Shown piece by piece: positions 51,695-59,108 of a stretch of 64,000 bases of DNA. Source of the DNA: Maridesulfovibrio sp. (lineage in GTDB: Bacteria; Desulfobacterota; Desulfovibrionia; Desulfovibrionales; Desulfovibrionaceae); assembly GCF_963676065.1 (NCBI RefSeq), contig NZ_OY780933.1, positions 4,110,501-4,174,500 of the forward strand, read 5' to 3'. A program made the position numbers and the translations under genes. Position 1 is the stretch's first letter. Each line of letters starts with the position of its first letter. Below the pieces are notes generated by a model. It was not told the DNA's origin. It did no database searches and worked only from the letters and a program-made list of their open reading frames with translations.

Positions 51695-52381
51695 CTATTT
51701 ATCCTTAAGATTTTCGATTCCACCGCAGGCACCGCAATGAGCGCAGGCGGAATTCATTACATCCGGTGGGGTCTCACCACGTTTACGGCTCTGGTATCTG
51801 TTGAAGGCATTCATACCCGCAAGGATTACACCCAGACCGATAAACGCGCCGGGAGCCATGACCATCAGACCGGCGGGATGAAATGATTCCCACATGACCT
51901 GAGTACCGAACACGGTACCGCTGCCGAGGATTTCACGAACAGCACCGAGGAAAGTCAGGGACAAGGTAAAACCGATTCCCATGCCGAGAGCATCAGCAAT
52001 GGAGAGCACTACCCCGTTCTTGGAAGCGAATGCTTCGGCACGCCCGAGGATCAGGCAGTTAACAACAATAAGCGGGACGAATATGCCCAGCTTCTGGTAA
52101 AGCGGATAAACGTACGCCTGCATAAGCAGCTCAACCATAACAACAAGTGACGCGGTGATGACGATAAAACAGGCGATACGTACTTTCGCGGGGATTATTT
52201 TTCTGATGCTGGAAATGAGCAGGTTGGACATGGTCAGAACAAAAACAACCGCCATTCCCATACCCAGACCGTTCTCCGCAGTGGAAGTTACAGCCAGTGT
52301 GGGGCACAGGCCGAGGAGCACCCTGAAAGGAGGGAGTTCGGCCCAGAGTCCTTTTGCAAATTCTTTTACTAAACGGCTCAT
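51695..52381 (-). CDS. rnfE: Rnf complex membrane subunit RnfE
   Basis: 228 aa with six hydrophobic segments and the family blocks L-G-L-C-P-T-L-A-V-T and P-L-I-V-V-N-C-L-I-L-G-R-A-E (each with the conserved cluster Cys). It has an extra C-terminal tail that ends with C-A-H-C-G-A-C (Cys213, 216, 219), a C-x2-C-x2-C triplet that ordinary RnfE lacks as far as I know. The tail might hold a metal or an Fe-S site, or be redox-active. It starts 8 bp after rnfG. Confidence 0.95.
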   Translation of the reverse strand: MSRLVKEFAKGLWAELPPFRVLLGLCPTLAVTSTAENGLGMGMAVVFVLTMSNLLISSIRKIIPAKVRIACFIVITASLVVMVELLMQAYVYPLYQKLGIFVPLIVVNCLILGRAEAFASKNGVVLSIADALGMGIGFTLSLTFLGAVREILGSGTVFGTQVMWESFHPAGLMVMAPGAFIGLGVILAGMNAFNRYQSRKRGETPPDVMNSACAHCGACGGIENLKDK

Positions 52382-52389
52382 GGTTTCTC

Positions 52390-52959
52390 CTAGGAATTCT
52401 TCCAGATATTGGTGATCTCAGGTTTGATAGACTGGTAGACCCCGATAGCCTTGCGCACGGCGTCCACAGTACCCACGGAAGAGTAAGTAGCCCCGGCAAC
52501 GGAATCGATATCTCCGCCCCTGGACGTAATCTGCATGGAATCCAGTCCGTGTTCCTTGAACCTGTCGGTGAAAGACGTCTTCGTTACCTTGGTACCGAGA
52601 CCGGGGGTCTCAGTCTGGGTGGTGATGCCGATTCCGAGCAGCTCGTCTTTATTAACATCAAAACCGACCATTACACCGATATCGCCGGAATAACCGGGAG
52701 CAAATGTTTCGAGAGCGACGCCGACCAGCTTGCCGTCCTTAATAGCCGGGAAGACTGTCACGTCTTTAATTTTAACACGCTCCTTGATGGGATCGTTATC
52801 GCGATTTTTCAGCACGGAAAGCAAAGCCGGGCCCTGTACATAGGTCAGAACCTGCTGCTCAATCTGGGATTTGGTGGCCTGTTTAAGGTTTACCAGTACC
52901 GCTCCGGAAGTGGCGCAGATGATGGAAAGGACCACAATCATATGAATTATTTCGCGCAT
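52390..52959 (-). CDS. rnfG: Rnf complex flavoprotein subunit RnfG
   Basis: 189-aa subunit with one N-terminal transmembrane helix and an exposed FMN-binding domain. The flavinylation site D-S-V-A-G-A-T-Y-S-S fits the ApbE recognition pattern D-x-x-(S/T/A)-G-A-T, so covalent FMN on the Thr is expected. The G-I-G-I-T-T-Q-T-E-T-P-G-L-G-T-K block is typical of the FMN_bind domain. It lies 3 bp after rnfD. Confidence 0.95.
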   Translation of the reverse strand: MREIIHMIVVLSIICATSGAVLVNLKQATKSQIEQQVLTYVQGPALLSVLKNRDNDPIKERVKIKDVTVFPAIKDGKLVGVALETFAPGYSGDIGVMVGFDVNKDELLGIGITTQTETPGLGTKVTKTSFTDRFKEHGLDSMQITSRGGDIDSVAGATYSSVGTVDAVRKAIGVYQSIKPEITNIWKNS

Positions 52960-52962
52960 GGC

Positions 52963-53934
52963 TTACTTGCCTCCGAAAGGTTTGGGACGCACGCGGTCCA
53001 GCAGGGGGGTAAGCAGGTTTGCCACCATGATGGCAAAGGGCACACCGTCAGGATAAATTCCGTAAACCCGGATAATAATGACCATGGTCCCGGCGATCAG
53101 GCCGAAAAGAACCTGCGGAATAATTCCCACCGGGCTGGAAGAAACATCGGGAGCAAGAAAAAATGCTCCGAACATGACTGATCCGGTCAGCAGATGGAAA
53201 AGCGGATTGGCGTAGACTTCAGGATTGATCATCCAGAAGATGGAAGCTGTGACAGTCACACCCACGAGAAAAGCTGCGGGGATAAAAGCCCTAACCCATC
53301 CGGTTGCGATGAGGAAAATACCGCCGGCCAGAACAGCGATGATCTGGGACGCCCCCAGTCCGCCAAGCTGCTTGCCGAGGAAGAGGTCCATGTAGTTGAA
53401 TTGATCAAGACTGCCGAGACCGAAATGCTTGAGCTGGTCCAAAGGCGCGTTGATCATGAAGTTGGCGAGATTAAGATCGATATCCATGGCAGCAGGCCAT
53501 GAGAGACGACAGAAAGCCCATGCAACCAGAGGCGCGCAAACGGGATTGGAACCAAAACCGCCGAAAACGGTACGTCCTAGAACAATTGTTACCGCCGCTC
53601 CGCAGGCCACCATCCACCATGCTGCACCGGCGGGCAGCAGAAAGGCGAAAAGAATACCTTCGTATAGCGCAGTGTAGTTATCTACATTTACGTCCCGTTC
53701 CTGCACCTTGAGGCAGATGGCCTCGGTGATAACGGCAACGGCACCGGCAATACCCACAGTCGTAAGCGCGGGCAGGCCGTACATATTGAAAGCCATGAAC
53801 AGTGCGGGGACCAGAGCCAGAAGATGAAACTGCATCATCTTCTCCAAGGTACGCTTGCCACGCCAGTGCGGGGCAGGCGAAACCGTGAGTCTGACCGCAA
53901 TGTCGGACATTGCTTTAATTACTGGAGGAGTCAT
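52963..53934 (-). CDS. rnfD: Rnf complex membrane subunit RnfD, without the usual flavinylation motif
   Basis: 323-aa membrane protein, homologous to NqrB, with about nine hydrophobic segments. Recognised by S-P-A-P-H-W-R-G-K, T-A-L-Y-E-G-I-L-F-A-F-L-L-P, G-R-T-V-F-G-G-F-G-S-N-P and P-D-V-S-S-S-P. The family carries a covalent FMN on the Thr of an S-G-A-T-P-L motif. At that place (about residues 156-168) this protein has N-F-M-I-N-A-P-L-D-Q-L-K, and no G-A-T occurs anywhere in it. Length is otherwise normal, so this is a specific loss. Confidence 0.93.
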   Translation of the reverse strand: MTPPVIKAMSDIAVRLTVSPAPHWRGKRTLEKMMQFHLLALVPALFMAFNMYGLPALTTVGIAGAVAVITEAICLKVQERDVNVDNYTALYEGILFAFLLPAGAAWWMVACGAAVTIVLGRTVFGGFGSNPVCAPLVAWAFCRLSWPAAMDIDLNLANFMINAPLDQLKHFGLGSLDQFNYMDLFLGKQLGGLGASQIIAVLAGGIFLIATGWVRAFIPAAFLVGVTVTASIFWMINPEVYANPLFHLLTGSVMFGAFFLAPDVSSSPVGIIPQVLFGLIAGTMVIIIRVYGIYPDGVPFAIMVANLLTPLLDRVRPKPFGGK

Positions 53935-54045
53935 ATTTTAAACCTTGAAATTTGTATGTTTAACCGCAAATCCGGCTGAGTCCTGTATGATTGTTCAATC
54001 AAGTTTTAATGCCTTCGGATCCCTAACATGGATCTCTCTGAGAGC

Positions 54046-54071
54046 TTAAACCCTTTTGCAAAAGGGTTTAA
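54046..54071. repeat. 26-bp perfect palindrome in the rnfC-rnfD gap
   Basis: TTAAACCCTTTTG and CAAAAGGGTTTAA halves meet without a spacer. It probably belongs to the same mobile-like intergenic repeat as copy C, because copy B is preceded by a related AAAACC...GGATTTAAG stretch. Confidence 0.6.
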
Positions 54072-54182
54072 GAATCCCAAAATCTCTTATCAGGCTTCGC
54101 TATAGTAGCGAAGTATTGTCATGGGTTTCGATTTAAACCAAAACTTAAACATCATGGATTCCAAAAGTGCATAGCCCCTTTG

Positions 54183-54223
54183 GCCGCCGGAGGCGAAATC
54201 AAATCATCAAAAGCGCCAAGCGC
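54183..54223 (+). repeat. Dispersed intergenic repeat, copy C
   Basis: GCCGCCGGAGGC mini-hairpin, A/T-rich spacer with CATCAAAA, then GCGCCAAGCGC mini-hairpin. It matches copy B in the same orientation and copy A in reverse. Here it sits within an operon, immediately downstream of the rnfC stop codon (minus strand). Confidence 0.65.
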
Positions 54224-54228
54224 CTCAC

Positions 54229-55374
54229 CTATACCTGCTCTGCCTGACCGCTGCCCAGAAGCTGATCCTTGGCAAAGCGGATATACTGCAGAATGGGTCT
54301 CCTGACCGTACAGTTGAAGGAGCAGAGGCCGCATTCAAAACAGCTGTGCAGATTGTGCTTTTCCGCCATTTCAAACATCTCGTACTCGGCGTAGCGGCTG
54401 AGCATATTCGGCTGGATTCGTGCCGGACAGCTGAGCACACACTCTCCACAGTTGATGCAGGTTGCGTCTTCAATGGAAGGAAAAGTACCGGCGGGAATCA
54501 CGAACAGACCGTAATCGCCCTTCTTTACACCTTCATCGAGGCTGTAAATAGCCTCACCGCGAAACGGGCCGTCAAGAACCACCTTATCTCCGGACTGAAC
54601 TTCAATCCCCAGTTCAGCAAAGATATGACGCACCGGGGTTCCGAAGAGTACCCGGTAGTTATTTTCGCCAATGGTCATGATGGTATCAGTAACAGGCATA
54701 CCGGTCTCGAACACGCGGCCGAGATTGTACAGATCCATCACACTGATCACCTTGGTGTTATCGGGAAATTCCTTTCCGGTAACTTTTTTGACTACAAGGG
54801 CATCAAGTGAGTGGGGATATTTAGGTTTGACAAAGACACGCTCTGCCCCGTTGATTTCATATGAAGAACCTGCAGCTACAGCCAAAACGGTATGCGCAGG
54901 TTTGATCATGGATTCCGCAAAACGGAGGCCGGCCTCAATAGTCTCTTTCTCATCCTTGAGCAACTGCTCGGCAACAGATATGCCAGGCTCGGGATTCAGA
55001 CCGTTGATAACCAGATTCTCGGCATGGGAAGAAAGAACAGCAACGTTAACACCGAGCTCCTGCAGGGTTTTCAGCAGTTCTTTTCCTGGCACCATGGATT
55101 TAATGTCGACAGGCTCGACACTTTCCGTTCCACCGTCTGATTTAATGGTCAGGTGGTGATAGTTGACCTTGGTGGCCTTACCGGAAAGAGCGGCACTGCA
55201 AGCCGCGCCGTATTTTGACGGACGCTCGGCAAGCAGCTCACCGGCCGCAAGTTTCTGGCCTTTTTTAATTTTCAGAATCTTGTTGCGCATGGAGATATTA
55301 AGCTCCGCAGGCGCGGTGATGTCTGAAATAGTCTTCTGAACATCTGATTCGAGGGAATAATGTATTTTAAGCAT
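54229..55374 (-). CDS. rnfC: RnfC, short form lacking the NADH/FMN glycine-rich loop
   Basis: 381 aa from ATG 55374 (the frame start at 55395 would overlap the cytochrome gene). Usual RnfC proteins are at least about 430 aa. The C-terminal ferredoxin part is intact: C-I-N-C-G-E-C-V-L-S-C-P (Cys306, 309, 312, 316) and C-F-E-C-G-L-C-S-F-N-C (345, 348, 351, 355). The N-terminal part has the SLBB-like region, but the glycine-rich G-x-G-G-A-G-F-P-T-H-V-K loop that binds NADH and FMN is missing. Between L-G-V-N-V-A-V-L (about 107-114) and I-N-G-L-N-P-E-P (123-130) there are only eight residues. NADH oxidation by this subunit is therefore doubtful. Confidence 0.93.
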   Translation of the reverse strand: MLKIHYSLESDVQKTISDITAPAELNISMRNKILKIKKGQKLAAGELLAERPSKYGAACSAALSGKATKVNYHHLTIKSDGGTESVEPVDIKSMVPGKELLKTLQELGVNVAVLSSHAENLVINGLNPEPGISVAEQLLKDEKETIEAGLRFAESMIKPAHTVLAVAAGSSYEINGAERVFVKPKYPHSLDALVVKKVTGKEFPDNTKVISVMDLYNLGRVFETGMPVTDTIMTIGENNYRVLFGTPVRHIFAELGIEVQSGDKVVLDGPFRGEAIYSLDEGVKKGDYGLFVIPAGTFPSIEDATCINCGECVLSCPARIQPNMLSRYAEYEMFEMAEKHNLHSCFECGLCSFNCTVRRPILQYIRFAKDQLLGSGQAEQV

Positions 55375-55379
55375 GAGAC

Positions 55380-55856
55380 CTACCTCGCATGGCATTCGTA
55401 ACAGGAATCTTCACCGTAAGGGCCTCCATCACTTTCGTGACATCCCATGCACTGAGTATGAAAAGCCTCTGCCCGCAAGGGGATGCTTTCAGTATCAGGC
55501 TTATCCTCATCTGCGAGGGGGCCGGTAGGAACATCATCGTGACAACGCAGACACGCTTCCTCACTCGGGAAATTCTTCTGGTGTTCAGTCCTGAACTTGT
55601 CATCGAACGCTGTAGGATGACAGTTACCGCAAGCGATAGGCCGGTCCTGACCTATATCGTCATGATGACAGTCGGCACATTCGTAACCATACTCATCAAC
55701 ATGATCAAAATGAGCAAAAATAACCCTGCCGCCACTGTTATCCAGAACAACACGGGCCGGGTTTTCCTGCACTGCGGGCGGGAAAAGAAATCCGGCAACT
55801 GCCGCAACGGACAAGACAGCAACAATTAAAGTTATTGGGATATATCTGTTCTTCAA
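55380..55856 (-). CDS. Periplasmic multiheme cytochrome c (five CxxCH), first gene of the rnf operon
   Basis: 158 aa with an N-terminal hydrophobic signal or anchor (residues about 5-26). Five haem-binding motifs: C-A-D-C-H, C-G-N-C-H, C-L-R-C-H, C-M-G-C-H and C-Y-E-C-H, with extra His residues for axial ligation, in the style of the class III (c3/c7) cytochromes. It starts with TTG at 55856, preceded by AAGGA at a good distance. Rnf clusters of Desulfovibrio are known to include a multiheme cytochrome c gene; it probably links the complex to the periplasmic cytochrome pool. It is 5 bp from rnfC. Confidence 0.9.
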   Translation of the reverse strand: MKNRYIPITLIVAVLSVAAVAGFLFPPAVQENPARVVLDNSGGRVIFAHFDHVDEYGYECADCHHDDIGQDRPIACGNCHPTAFDDKFRTEHQKNFPSEEACLRCHDDVPTGPLADEDKPDTESIPLRAEAFHTQCMGCHESDGGPYGEDSCYECHAR

Positions 55857-56659
55857 CGGATCAATCCTTAAAATTAGAAAGATTCAAGATTAAGGCGCTA
55901 AGGCCGGAAACCACCGATTAGAAGCAATACCTAAATGCATCAATTTGCAGTTTCATCCTCCGGTAATCTTTAAATAGTGTATGGAACCCTCTATCCACAG
56001 CCTCAAGAAAGATTAATTCTACCGACAGTCATTCCTTCTCCAGCTTTTTGGGGGAAAGCTATTTGAGAAAGAACGCACAAACATAAAGTGATTGGTCAAT
56101 CATTCAACTTTAATTTCGGAGTAACCCTTTCCAAAAAAAACTTCTTGGGTCAAGCACAAAAGGCCTTTTGAGCCAAGCAAGTTAAGAAAACTCAAGAGCT
56201 GAACACCTAGCAAAAAAGCTACGCAAATATCAGTTACAACTGATTATTCATTCAACATTCAAAAGAGAGCAAGTACCGTACCACTAATTTATAAAACTAT
56301 GCCTTAATAATTACTTTAACCACTCAAGGTCTTGGAATACTGAGGATAAGAAAAAAAGGATAAAAAAGAATAAAAAAGATTATAATTTTCTAGTTGGAAA
56401 AAGAACCTGCCGCCTTTGTTCTTTTTGGCACAAAGTCTGAAAAACAGGAGTCCGTTATTTCAGACAAGCCATGCTGAGAGGGCGGAATACGGGGAGAGAA
56501 GCCCCGTCGGAGGTATTGCAACAATGTCCATTTTTCAAGACACCTGCATATTTAGAGTATACCCTGTGGTAACTTTATAATTTTATTTCAATAAGTTACG
56601 AAACAGTCGAACAAAAAAAGCAATCAGACGGGATTTTATCACTTCACAGGAAAAAAATT
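55857..56659. other. 800-bp intergenic region upstream of rnf
   Basis: No gene is seen. It must hold the promoter of the rnf operon on the minus strand, but I could not pick a convincing one. Contents: inverted repeats TGATTG / CAATCA at 56089-56102 and AGCTTT / AAAGCT at about 56042-56060, a CAAAAGGCCTTTTG palindrome at 56157-56170, a purine-rich low-complexity stretch at about 56342-56384, and a hairpin-rich segment (56397-56507). Confidence 0.6.
56397..56507. ncRNA. Candidate structured RNA element upstream of rnf
   Basis: Three consecutive hairpins stand in 110 bp. AAAAAGAAC / GTTCTTTTT (56398-56426) is terminator-like on both strands. GTCTGAAA / TTTCAGAC (56435-56465) is enclosed by GGC and GCC. 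ACGGGG / CCCCGT (56489-56507) is the third. CCGCC in the first loop is complementary to GGCGG between the second and third stems, allowing a pseudoknot. I recognise no known riboswitch or sRNA. Strand is undecided: minus would make it an rnf leader or an upstream sRNA. Confidence 0.35.
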
Positions 56660-58966
56660 TTAAAGCACGACCTTTGCCCTAAGAGCACGCATGCCATGTA
56701 CCCCCTGCATATCTTCCAGCACTAAGTTTTCCACTTCACCTGAGATATACCCCTTATCGGAAAGGTACTCAAAGTAACTGGAATACTCCCGCCATTCTTT
56801 ATCCTGTGTGTAGATAACTGACAGCATACCCGGCTGGGTCAGCCTTTCACCGGTGCCAAGGACAGTGGACTTATCGATACGTTTCTTAATAATTTCGTAG
56901 CGGATATTGTAGCTTCCCTCGACCTCGAATCTTTTTTCATCTACCCGGAAAAGTATCGTCAACGGGGAGGAATGAACCAGCACCAGCGGGGAGCAGCTAA
57001 GCGGCACCTTCAGCTGCGGCAAGAGTGATTCAGTCAGGCGGACCATTTCGCACATTTTGATTAACTGCCAGACCCGAAGATTCTTGAGCTGAACATCATC
57101 GAACTTAAAATCTCGGACCATGGATTCGCCGACATAAATATTATACTCCACCCCATCGGTACGATATTTTTCAAAATAGTGGGGAAAAATATTCTGTGCC
57201 CTTACTTCTTCCTGATCCAGAAAAGCAGTCAGGGATATATTCAGCAGGGATACGGAATCCTCGTAATCCCTGCGTCGCTGATAGATAACTCCCATGCCGG
57301 GATTCATCGCCTTGAAATAATCATCAATTTTGGAACTGTATTTTTCCGATGTTTCACGCAGATAGCTGAAAAATGGCTCCACCCGCTCTTGCAGAAATTC
57401 GATGATTTTGATTTCGTCACCGGAATTCAGACCTTCGCGCACAGAACCGGCGTAACGGTTTAAGGTCGCGAAATAATAGTCGGCAATGGGGATGGTCCGC
57501 CTACGGTAAATTTCACTCAAAGTCTGGGAAGCAAGATCCAGTTGCTTGAGGAGATCAGCCTGAATGGCCAGATTGCGTTCCTCCGAAGAACTTCGGATAT
57601 CCATGCTTCCGTACAGAGGGTAAACATCCTTGAAAACAATATCGTGAAAACGCTTTTCACCGAATTTATAGGTCTCCTTGCTGTCACGGAGGAAATCATA
57701 AGCCGCCTCTTCAAAACGCCATGAAACGCTGGGATGAATGGCCGTGCAATAATCCTTGATTACACCGTCCACACGGGATTCAAGCCTGTTCATTTCCCGG
57801 CGAACGGCAACACTCAGGATGGGAAAAAGCTCAGCCAGCTTACGTGCCGAGTTGGCGCTGATCATATCCTTTGTATCGGAAACAAGCTCCAGCACCGCGA
57901 TTACCCGGTCCTCCTCCATCAATGGCATAAGCCCCAGACTGCGCGCCCCGCTCCGGTAAAGATACTCAATAACACCATCCTGCCCGTCGCATTGCAAAAT
58001 CTCGGGAATAAAATATGGCTCAGCTGTCCTGAAAACATGTTCATACATTTCTTCCAGAAGTCCGGCCGTCTTTCCGGGGTAATCATGAAGTACACTGCGC
58101 TGCAATGTCTCCGCACTCCCCTGTGTCACTCTGTAACGCAGCACAAAACCGGTCCGCAGATCCTTCACTTTAAGTATTGAGCGTAGACGGTGGGTTATGC
58201 TTTTGATGCTGTCATTTTGGCGTAGGACCCCGCTTTCAACCAGATCCGACTTAAGCTGCGATATATTTTCCTTTTCCGTTACTTCATGAAAACTTACTGT
58301 AATCAAGCCCTTGAAAACAACACCGTCAAGAGGCATCAGCTTTTCAAGGGTTTCGCGATCACGCATGATCAAAAGCCGGGAAAATTGTTTGCGGTCAAGG
58401 ATATCAAGACCACCGGCTTCCACGTCCACAAATCGAAAGGAATAATCAGCCAGAAAATATCGGTCTACCTTATCATGAGAATTAGGCATTTTCATGATGA
58501 CCTCAACCATTTCATGATCCAGCTGATAATAAATATCGAAAAGCATGGTGTAGGCAAAAAGCAGGTTTTCACTGTATAAATCGCTTAAGCGCATCATCAG
58601 GCTTTCGCTCAATTCCAGCTCAATGCCCGGTTCCTCGAACATTTTCTTATATCTGGCTGTGGAGAAAAAATGATCGTGGGTAAAGGGAGCCTGTGCTTTG
58701 CCTATACATTCTTCATCTTCTAAATGAGGAAAAACCAGCCGCATGAGGAAATTTATTTCTTCGGCATAGTTCTGCATAACTTCAGCAGTAGCGACACCGG
58801 AAAGACCTTCAATCCCTTTCAGTGATTCCAATATCTTACCGATCTGCCTGCTATACGGGTTGCCGGTTTCAGCCATCATGGAGCGGGCCTTGCGGAGCAA
58901 AGGTTCAAAACTTAGTTCAGCAACAAAAGGCATTGCTGCATATGCTTTCATGGCTTCATCGCGCAT
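56660..58966 (-). CDS. Large GAF-domain-containing protein of unknown function
   Basis: 768 aa, soluble and mostly helical; not recognised as a whole. A GAF-like region lies near the middle (about 315-405: R-S-L-G-L-M-P-L-M-E-E-D-R-V-I-A-V-L-E-L-V-S-D). Flanking regions are long helical segments with many charged residues and no HTH, kinase, cyclase or receiver motif, so the signal output is not evident. The ATG at 58966 has GGAG 8 nt upstream. It is monocistronic, between the rnf region and a divergent M48 lipoprotein gene. It could be a scaffold or partner for a second-messenger or kinase system, but nothing proves this. Confidence 0.75.
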   Translation of the reverse strand: MRDEAMKAYAAMPFVAELSFEPLLRKARSMMAETGNPYSRQIGKILESLKGIEGLSGVATAEVMQNYAEEINFLMRLVFPHLEDEECIGKAQAPFTHDHFFSTARYKKMFEEPGIELELSESLMMRLSDLYSENLLFAYTMLFDIYYQLDHEMVEVIMKMPNSHDKVDRYFLADYSFRFVDVEAGGLDILDRKQFSRLLIMRDRETLEKLMPLDGVVFKGLITVSFHEVTEKENISQLKSDLVESGVLRQNDSIKSITHRLRSILKVKDLRTGFVLRYRVTQGSAETLQRSVLHDYPGKTAGLLEEMYEHVFRTAEPYFIPEILQCDGQDGVIEYLYRSGARSLGLMPLMEEDRVIAVLELVSDTKDMISANSARKLAELFPILSVAVRREMNRLESRVDGVIKDYCTAIHPSVSWRFEEAAYDFLRDSKETYKFGEKRFHDIVFKDVYPLYGSMDIRSSSEERNLAIQADLLKQLDLASQTLSEIYRRRTIPIADYYFATLNRYAGSVREGLNSGDEIKIIEFLQERVEPFFSYLRETSEKYSSKIDDYFKAMNPGMGVIYQRRRDYEDSVSLLNISLTAFLDQEEVRAQNIFPHYFEKYRTDGVEYNIYVGESMVRDFKFDDVQLKNLRVWQLIKMCEMVRLTESLLPQLKVPLSCSPLVLVHSSPLTILFRVDEKRFEVEGSYNIRYEIIKKRIDKSTVLGTGERLTQPGMLSVIYTQDKEWREYSSYFEYLSDKGYISGEVENLVLEDMQGVHGMRALRAKVVL

Positions 58967-59108
58967 AGTTATTCTCCGGTTTTATTAATGCTATATTAAT
59001 ATATATCATTCAATGCCGTAAGGAAAGCATTGCCGCACGAAAGGAGAAACTGTTGCCAAAGAATCTACGCGGATATATATTTATGGTATCGCAAATTTAG
59101 GAGAAGAC

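Larger units (their letters stand above)
53935..54228. other. 294-bp gap inside the rnf operon (rnfC-rnfD)
   Basis: All other rnf genes are within 30 bp of each other, but this gap is 294 bp. It contains the 26-bp palindrome at 54046-54071, a GCTTCGCTA / TAGCGAAGT inverted repeat (about 54093-54114) and repeat copy C (54183-54223). I see no open frame of note on either strand. Confidence 0.7.
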
